Shown here: positions 21,799 to 26,834 of the stretch, one piece after another | Numbering within the stretch: the stretch's first letter is position 1 | Layout: each line of letters opens with the position of its first letter | DNA from: a virus | DNA: 26,834 bases | Direction: 5' to 3' (one strand) | Virus record (IMG/VR): IMGVR_UViG_3300046727_000708 | Coordinates: 1 to 26,834 of that record | Position numbers and translations under genes: made by a program | Notes under the pieces: model-generated | What the model was told of the DNA's origin: nothing | What the model saw: only the letters and a program-made list of their open reading frames with translations | Database searches by the model: none

Positions 21799-24705
21799 AT
21801 GCCGACCATCATCAACGACTGGATACAGCCGTTCGTTCCCGGCCAGGATCTGCCGCATTCGCTGATCTGGGCTGTGGGCTATCTCTGGATCGGGACCGAA
21901 ACCATTCCAGGCAAGCTCATCCGGATGGACCCGGATAACCCCGGGGCTTACCAGACGATCACGTTTCCGAACGACGGCACCCACCAATGGCTGATGGACA
22001 TCGTCTATATCCCAGCCAAGGGTAAGATCTATTGCCTGTTCGGCCATCCGTTTGACGACTCGGCCAAGGCCATCACGGTCGTCGAAGTCGATCCGACCAC
22101 GCTGGCCTGGACCGACGTCATCCATGATCTGGGAGGCTATAACCCGGAACAGGGGTCGATGTGTTTCGACGAGAACCACATATACATCGCCTGCCGTCTG
22201 AGCGACGTACTGCTCAGGTTCCAGCTTTCCGACTGGCTCTATAACGGCGTCATCCCGATGGACATGGGCCAGGGGCCCCACTGCTGCCGCTACGACTTCC
22301 AGACGAACCGGATCTTCGTAACCAGCACGCAGACCTTCGGCAACACCATCGCCAAGGTGGACCCCGTTACCTGGACGGTGGAGCAGTATGGTGCCGGCCT
22401 GGAGGGCCACCTGCTGTTCACCGACGACCTGGCGATCGGGCCGGATTACATCTATCTCGGTTCGGAGCTATCCGGCTACGTCACGCGGGTCTCAAAATTC
22501 GATCTCAACGACTGCACCCTGATCCCTATCCCGCACACCGGAACCAGGGCCAACTATTGCGTCTATTACGACAACACCTGGGTCTGGACCAGCTTGCAAG
22601 GCAGTCCCGGCCTGCTCGCGCGCATCAACCCGCTCACGCTCGAGGTGCAGACGTACGACTTCCCGGACTCCCGGCAGACGTCGCCTAACGAGATCTGGCA
22701 TCGCTTCGATCTGCCCGGCGACCGGCGGCTGTGGTTCACGTTCTATACGGTACCCGGTCTGGCGTCGCAGACGAATAACATGGCCGGCGCGCCTGCGGGC
22801 CTGGCCATCGCCGCACCTTCCGTCGACGGGACGGTTGGGGTGCCTCTGGCGCGCGCCTTCACCGCCAGCGGAGGCGATCCGCCGTATACCTTCATCCATG
22901 TCGGCGTCGACACTGGGCCGCTGCCTCCGGGCCTGACTCTGGCCTCGAACGGCGTCTACAGCGGCACGCCTACCACGGCGGGAACCTACCCCTTCTTCGT
23001 AACCGTCACGGACGGGATCCCCGGCAACAGCGCGACGGCGGAGGTGACTGCCACCATCGTGTCGCCGCCGCCGCCGCCGGTGGTCATCTCCGCGCCTTCC
23101 TGCGATGGGACGGTAGGAGTTTCCTTCAGCCGCCAGTTCACCGCCACCGGCGGGGTCGGGCCGTATGCCTTCAGCGTTACGGCGGGAACCCTGCCCTTGG
23201 GCCTGACTCTCGACGCAAGCGGTCTGTTGAGCGGAGTTCCTGGCGCTTTCATCCTGTTCCAGCCGACCGTCTACCATTTCACCGTCAGGGTGACGGACTC
23301 CGGCAGCGGCAGCGACTCCGTAGCCGTGACGTCCGTCATCGCACCCGCGTCGTCGGTAGCGCTGGTATTGCTTACCCCGGCACTGGGCGGCCGCGTCGGA
23401 GTCTCTTACAGCGCCCAGTTCACCGCGGACTCCGGCACCCAGCCGTACTCGTTCGCGATCACCGCCGGAACCGCACCTGACGGCCTGACGTTCGTCAACG
23501 GCCTCCTGAGCGGAGTGCCTACCTTAGCGGGAACCTTCTCGTTCACGGTAACGGTCACGGATGCGGTTTCAGCCTCGGATTCGCGCGCAGTTACAGCGAT
23601 CATCGAGGCAGCGTCGACAGCGCCGCCGCCGACCCTGGCCATGGCACCGCCGACATCGCTTGCCGGACGTGTGGGCGTGGTCTTTCGCGCGACGTTCGGC
23701 GCTACCGGAGGCGCGCCGCCGTATTCTTTCAGCGTGACGGGAGGCAGCCTGCCTCCAGGACTGGCCCTGATGCCGGACGGGGTTCTCGACGGAGTGCCTT
23801 CCACCGCCGGGACCTTCAACTTTACCGTCACCGTCACTGACATCGACTTCGCAACCGCTTCCGGGTCGTTTCAGTCTCTGATCCAGCCTGCCGGGGGAGC
23901 CGGCGGAGGAGGCGGTACCGGGGGCCTGCCGCCCGGGCTGACCATCGACAACACCGGCAAAGTCACCGGAGTTCCTACCGAACCCGGTAAGTACGTCTTC
24001 ACGGTCCGGGGCTGCGACAATGCCTCCCCGCCGAACTGCATAGACCTCGAATGTTCGATCACGGTATTCGCCATCGACTGCGACAACCCTCCTGGCGCTT
24101 CGCTGGGAGCCCAGTACGTGCACAAGATCAAGGTCAACGGGCTGGAACCCGGGGAGTATGTCGTGTCCGCCACGGGCCTGCCACCGGGGCTGACGATGGA
24201 CCAGCACGGAACGATCTCCGGAGTGCCTCGACAGCTGGGGTCCTTCTTCTTCCCTGTAACGGTGTGCGACTTCGGTTCGCCGCCAAGCTGCCTGTCGGTC
24301 GTCTGCTTCATCAACGTCATCCTGATCGTTCCTGTCCCGATGGAATCGTTCTGGGTGATGGACATTGCCGACCGCTTCAACGATCCGATCGTAAGCTCGA
24401 TCCCGCTGCTGCCGGGGGCATGGCCTGGAGGCAATATTCTGGCCTCCGTGGACTACCTGGGGATCGGATCCGCCATGGTGGTCAACCAGAATGGCGGAGT
24501 GACCGACAGGCCCGACCCGTCGGACCTGGGAACCGGGTTCTGCCTGTTGTGGGATTCTAACGACAGCTTCGGCCAGTCGACGCCCTTCCTGGTTCCGGTG
24601 ACCAACCAGCCGAACCACAGGATCTTTGTGACGCTGCCGATCAACGGAGGCAGCGTGCCGCTAAACCTGAGGCTGTATTACAACGCGTGCGGGGGCGGCG
24701 GATGA
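21799..24705 (+). CDS. Streptogramin-lyase-like propeller plus multiple He_PIG domains, array member 3
   Basis: A 968-residue protein. Residues about 1-330 form a different propeller type, with repeated blades like LIWAVGYLWIGTETIPGKLI, IYIACRLSDVLLRF and RIFVTSTQTFGNTIAKVDP, resembling Vgb/YVTN-type propellers. Then come four He_PIG domains (about 335-425, 428-515, 520-603, 613-695), a Gly-rich linker (GGAGGGGGTGG) leading straight into the second half of a fifth (LPPGLTIDNTGKVTGVP), and a sixth at about 760-845 of the Cys-paired type seen in the two upstream genes. A 120-residue C-terminal beta domain of unknown family ends in GGGG. Probably the longest side fibre or baseplate spike of the array; binding target unknown. 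Confidence 0.65.
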   Translation: MPTIINDWIQPFVPGQDLPHSLIWAVGYLWIGTETIPGKLIRMDPDNPGAYQTITFPNDGTHQWLMDIVYIPAKGKIYCLFGHPFDDSAKAITVVEVDPTTLAWTDVIHDLGGYNPEQGSMCFDENHIYIACRLSDVLLRFQLSDWLYNGVIPMDMGQGPHCCRYDFQTNRIFVTSTQTFGNTIAKVDPVTWTVEQYGAGLEGHLLFTDDLAIGPDYIYLGSELSGYVTRVSKFDLNDCTLIPIPHTGTRANYCVYYDNTWVWTSLQGSPGLLARINPLTLEVQTYDFPDSRQTSPNEIWHRFDLPGDRRLWFTFYTVPGLASQTNNMAGAPAGLAIAAPSVDGTVGVPLARAFTASGGDPPYTFIHVGVDTGPLPPGLTLASNGVYSGTPTTAGTYPFFVTVTDGIPGNSATAEVTATIVSPPPPPVVISAPSCDGTVGVSFSRQFTATGGVGPYAFSVTAGTLPLGLTLDASGLLSGVPGAFILFQPTVYHFTVRVTDSGSGSDSVAVTSVIAPASSVALVLLTPALGGRVGVSYSAQFTADSGTQPYSFAITAGTAPDGLTFVNGLLSGVPTLAGTFSFTVTVTDAVSASDSRAVTAIIEAASTAPPPTLAMAPPTSLAGRVGVVFRATFGATGGAPPYSFSVTGGSLPPGLALMPDGVLDGVPSTAGTFNFTVTVTDIDFATASGSFQSLIQPAGGAGGGGGTGGLPPGLTIDNTGKVTGVPTEPGKYVFTVRGCDNASPPNCIDLECSITVFAIDCDNPPGASLGAQYVHKIKVNGLEPGEYVVSATGLPPGLTMDQHGTISGVPRQLGSFFFPVTVCDFGSPPSCLSVVCFINVILIVPVPMESFWVMDIADRFNDPIVSSIPLLPGAWPGGNILASVDYLGIGSAMVVNQNGGVTDRPDPSDLGTGFCLLWDSNDSFGQSTPFLVPVTNQPNHRIFVTLPINGGSVPLNLRLYYNACGGGG
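22801..24330 (+). repeat. Tandem He_PIG immunoglobulin-like domain repeats
   Basis: Six units of about 85 residues with the pattern G..(Y/F)...F.A.GG..PY.F....G.LP.GL......G...G(V/T)P..AG...F.VTVTD. Units 1-4 mostly lack cysteines; unit 5 keeps only its second half; unit 6 carries Cys in its first and last strands. Repeats are similar as protein but diverged as DNA. Confidence 0.8.
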
Positions 24706-25925
24706 GTTCGCAACGATTTCCTCCGCCAGCTGGAGTCTTCGGGCGCGCGTGGCATATCGCCATCGACGGCCAGCGGGCCAGCGATCCCACCGGATCGCTC
24801 ATTATCGCCAACAGCGCGCCCAGGCTGGAAGACGCGATCCCACACTATGTGGTATCGTCCCGGGTTGCGGCGGATGAGACGCCGTTGCACGTGGTGTTTG
24901 CCATCGACACGGCCATGAGCGTAGCCTACTGGACGGCGGAACTGACGATTTTTAACCTCGCGCGCACGACGCGGTCGGTGGGCACCGGCGCGGCGGAGAA
25001 CCTCTCGGCCGACTCGCCGCTATTGTACGGCGATACCGTTTCGATCAGCGCCGGATACGAGCAGGGAGTCCACATCGGGCCTTCCGGCAACAGCGCCGAT
25101 CCGTTCGACCCGCAGCTGAACTTCCTTTACGCCGGAAGAGTGTTTCAGCCGATCTGGACGCGGGTCAACGTGGTCGATTACACGCTCAAATTGCGGCTGG
25201 CGTTCGGCTTCATGGAGGACTCGCTGAACTTCCTGAGCCTGCCGATCTCCAAAGGGGCGACCTACTACGATACCCTCGATACCATCGCGAAAGAATCCGG
25301 AGCCAAATTAGACGTCGCTCCGGATGCCGAGAAGAAGCTAAGAGACATTACCTTCCCCCGGGCGCAGGCGGTGCACGACAGGCCGTTCCAGATGGTTCGG
25401 GAATTAATGCGGCAGAGCACCCTGTTCGCCTGGGTCGGCAATCCTACCGCCTCTGGCGATCCACCTAATATCCATGTGCGTTCCTTTACGGGGAAGGAGG
25501 AGCCGACGACCGTGGATATCAACTACGGACCGCCCGGTTTCCCAACTTACACCTGGGCCGGCAAGGGCGGACTCGGCAGCCAGGGCCTGATCAAACCGAC
25601 CCTGATCGGAGTGCCGCAGCAGACCTTCAACGGCGTGACTTTCCGCGTGCTGATGGACCCAGACGTGAGGATCGGGATGGTGATCCAACTGGCCCCCGGC
25701 ACCATCATCAACCCGTACGAATACACGTTTATGCAGCAACGCCCGGCCAGGCCTTCGCGGAACGGCATGTATATTGTCTCCGGTTTGCGGCATTATGGTG
25801 ATTCCCGCGGACATGGCGATGACTGGTTCACCGAGATCACTGCCCTGCTCTGGGACTGGTTTCCCAAGTATCAGGACGCGATGACCGCATACGTCAAAGA
25901 AGGCGCGAGGAAGGACATAAAATAG
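24702..25925 (+). CDS. Baseplate hub protein (gp27/gpD-like position)
   Basis: A 407-residue protein starting at ATG 24702, which overlaps the previous stop as ATGA; an upstream GTG at 24687 is less likely. N-terminal beta strands (AELTIFNLARTTR, GDTVSISAGYE, FLYAGRVFQPIWTRV) form a tube-like domain. A helical section (ATYYDTLDTIAKESGAKLDV, then HDRPFQMVRELMRQSTLFAW) and a C-terminal barrel (FRVLMDPDVRIGMVIQLAPG, GMYIVSGLRHYGDSRG) follow the layout of phage hub proteins that carry the central spike. Its place directly before the Gp138-like spike supports this. Confidence 0.75.
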   Translation: MSSQRFPPPAGVFGRAWHIAIDGQRASDPTGSLIIANSAPRLEDAIPHYVVSSRVAADETPLHVVFAIDTAMSVAYWTAELTIFNLARTTRSVGTGAAENLSADSPLLYGDTVSISAGYEQGVHIGPSGNSADPFDPQLNFLYAGRVFQPIWTRVNVVDYTLKLRLAFGFMEDSLNFLSLPISKGATYYDTLDTIAKESGAKLDVAPDAEKKLRDITFPRAQAVHDRPFQMVRELMRQSTLFAWVGNPTASGDPPNIHVRSFTGKEEPTTVDINYGPPGFPTYTWAGKGGLGSQGLIKPTLIGVPQQTFNGVTFRVLMDPDVRIGMVIQLAPGTIINPYEYTFMQQRPARPSRNGMYIVSGLRHYGDSRGHGDDWFTEITALLWDWFPKYQDAMTAYVKEGARKDIK

Positions 25926-26704
25926 TGCTTCTCAAAGAAACCGCCAAGACCACGCCTGCGCCCGATACGAACTTCGGCCTGACCATGGAAGAGCATCTGA
26001 TGCCTTCCGTGGAGCGGATGCGGCTGCTGCGCGAGAGCATCTTCCAGGGCTTGAGAGTGGCCGCTCCCGCCGTAGTTACCGCCTTCGATCCGGAGACGGT
26101 CACCGTCAGCGTAGTCATCGCGATCACCGAGAGGGTCCTGACAAGCAAGGACCCACGCTTTTTGAACCCAACCACCGAAGCGGTCAAATTGCCCCTCTTA
26201 GAGGACGTGCCCATCGTAGTGATGGGCGCGGGCGGCTGGAGCATGACCTTTCCCATCAAACCGGGCGACGAATGCCTGCTGGTCTTCATGGACACGGCTC
26301 TCGACTCCTGGTTCCAACTCGGCGCGGAGCTAGACGAAACAGGAGGCGTGAAGGCGCAGAACCAGATCTCCCAGCGCCGCCACAGCCTCTCCGACGCGAT
26401 CGCGATCTTCGGCCTGCGCTCGACGCCGCGGGCGCTGCCCGATTACTCGACCGAAGCGGTCCAGTTCCGCAACGACGATGGCAGCGTGAGAGTCAACCTG
26501 TTCGACCAAGGGAACCTGTCGCTGGAAGCGGGCGGCTCCTCGATTGAGATGCGGACCGACGGATCCATCTATCTCACCGCGGAGACCGGGGACGTGGTGG
26601 TCGAGAATTCCCTGCTGGTTAAGAACGGGGCCACCGGCAGCTTCACGTCCTCCGATGGTCAGGTGGTCACCGTCGTCGAGGGCGTGATTATCCAAATAAC
26701 GTGA
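25925..26704 (+). CDS. Gp138-family membrane-puncturing spike protein
   Basis: A 259-residue protein starting at GTG 25925, sharing one base with the hub stop (TAGTG), with AGGAAGGA nine bases upstream. The N-terminal OB-like domain (about 50-135) has the family pattern KLPLLEDVPIVVMGAGGWSM, TFPIKPGDECLLVF. Then comes RRHSLSDAIAIFGLRSTPR, followed by a repetitive beta-helix (EAGGSSIEMRTDGSIYLTAE) and an apex like that of P2 gpV-type spikes (GSFTSSDGQVVTVVEGVI). The trimer would sit under the hub and pierce the outer membrane. No HxH metal-binding tip is visible; the end is hydrophobic. Confidence 0.85.
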   Translation: MLLKETAKTTPAPDTNFGLTMEEHLMPSVERMRLLRESIFQGLRVAAPAVVTAFDPETVTVSVVIAITERVLTSKDPRFLNPTTEAVKLPLLEDVPIVVMGAGGWSMTFPIKPGDECLLVFMDTALDSWFQLGAELDETGGVKAQNQISQRRHSLSDAIAIFGLRSTPRALPDYSTEAVQFRNDDGSVRVNLFDQGNLSLEAGGSSIEMRTDGSIYLTAETGDVVVENSLLVKNGATGSFTSSDGQVVTVVEGVIIQIT

Positions 26705-26711
26705 AGGTTAT

Positions 26712-26834
26712 ATGAGCTACCATGACGACCTCATGGCCCGCATTAGCGCGGCCAAAAGCTGTAAAGACCTGGAGGGGTGCACCGATGCGACAGCTTCTTA
26801 TTCGGATCTCCTCAGCAGCCTGAACACACAGATC
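26712..26834 (+). CDS. Hypothetical protein, 3' partial
   Basis: ATG 26712 lies seven bases after the spike stop, with a weak GAAGG ahead of it, and the frame stays open to the window edge (41 codons: MSYHDDLMARISAAKSCKDL and on). It looks helical and soluble. In related phages a small baseplate protein or a gp25-like wedge protein often follows the spike, but these 41 residues are too few to assign it. Confidence 0.5.
   Translation, partial: MSYHDDLMARISAAKSCKDLEGCTDATASYSDLLSSLNTQI

Noticed and set aside
23569-24618. 349-codon minus-strand frame opposite the He_PIG repeats
   Set aside because: Shadow of the repeat-coding frame; no family signature and no start context.

Overview
The window is a strand-coherent late (virion) gene cluster of a tailed phage or prophage with a contractile tail. 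All 22 complete or partial genes I accept, plus one doubtful small ORF, are on the + strand. They are mostly separated by a few bases or joined by ATGA/TAGTG overlaps, and both ends run out of the window. The backbone order is typical of myoviruses that use DUF2213/DUF2184/DUF3383/DUF3277 proteins: protease-scaffold, cement protein, major capsid, connector and neck proteins, tail terminator, sheath, tube, tail-assembly chaperone, tape measure, Dit-like protein, baseplate hub and Gp138-type spike. No integrase, repressor, terminase, portal or lysis cassette is visible, so I cannot tell lytic phage from prophage.

The host is inferred, not shown. The DNA is GC-rich. Several tail proteins carry He_PIG-type immunoglobulin repeats (pattern G..Y...F....G..PY......LP.GL......G..GTP...G...F.V.VTD), which are very common in Acidobacteriota such as Solibacter and Bryobacter. 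The style of the 6.4-7.8 kb fibre-like gene also fits. A soil acidobacterial phage is my best guess, with moderate confidence.

Layout. Positions 1-3.2 kb hold the capsid genes. Positions 3.2-6.4 kb hold a small post-capsid gene, a DUF4054 connector, tail-completion and stopper-like genes, a small conserved gene and the neck/tail terminator. Positions 6.4-12.7 kb are a first insert: two overlapping genes for large secreted-looking, fibre-like proteins with near-identical short signal peptides. Positions 12.7-18.0 kb hold sheath, tube, chaperone (with a -1 frameshift extension), tape measure with a muramidase-like domain, Dit-like protein and a small CxC protein. Positions 18.0-24.7 kb are a second insert: three consecutive beta-propeller/He_PIG genes. 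Positions 24.7-26.8 kb hold the hub, the spike and the start of another gene. The two inserts together make up almost half the window.

The most notable signals are: a textbook U_UUU_UUU slippery heptamer at 14824-14830 that fuses the chaperone to an otherwise startless 79-codon ORF; a 62-nt inverted-repeat element that folds as a tight three-way junction just before the chaperone gene; a nested hairpin that buries the ribosome-binding site after the capsid gene; the paired signal peptides; and the propeller/He_PIG array, with half-domains at gene ends that suggest modular recombination.
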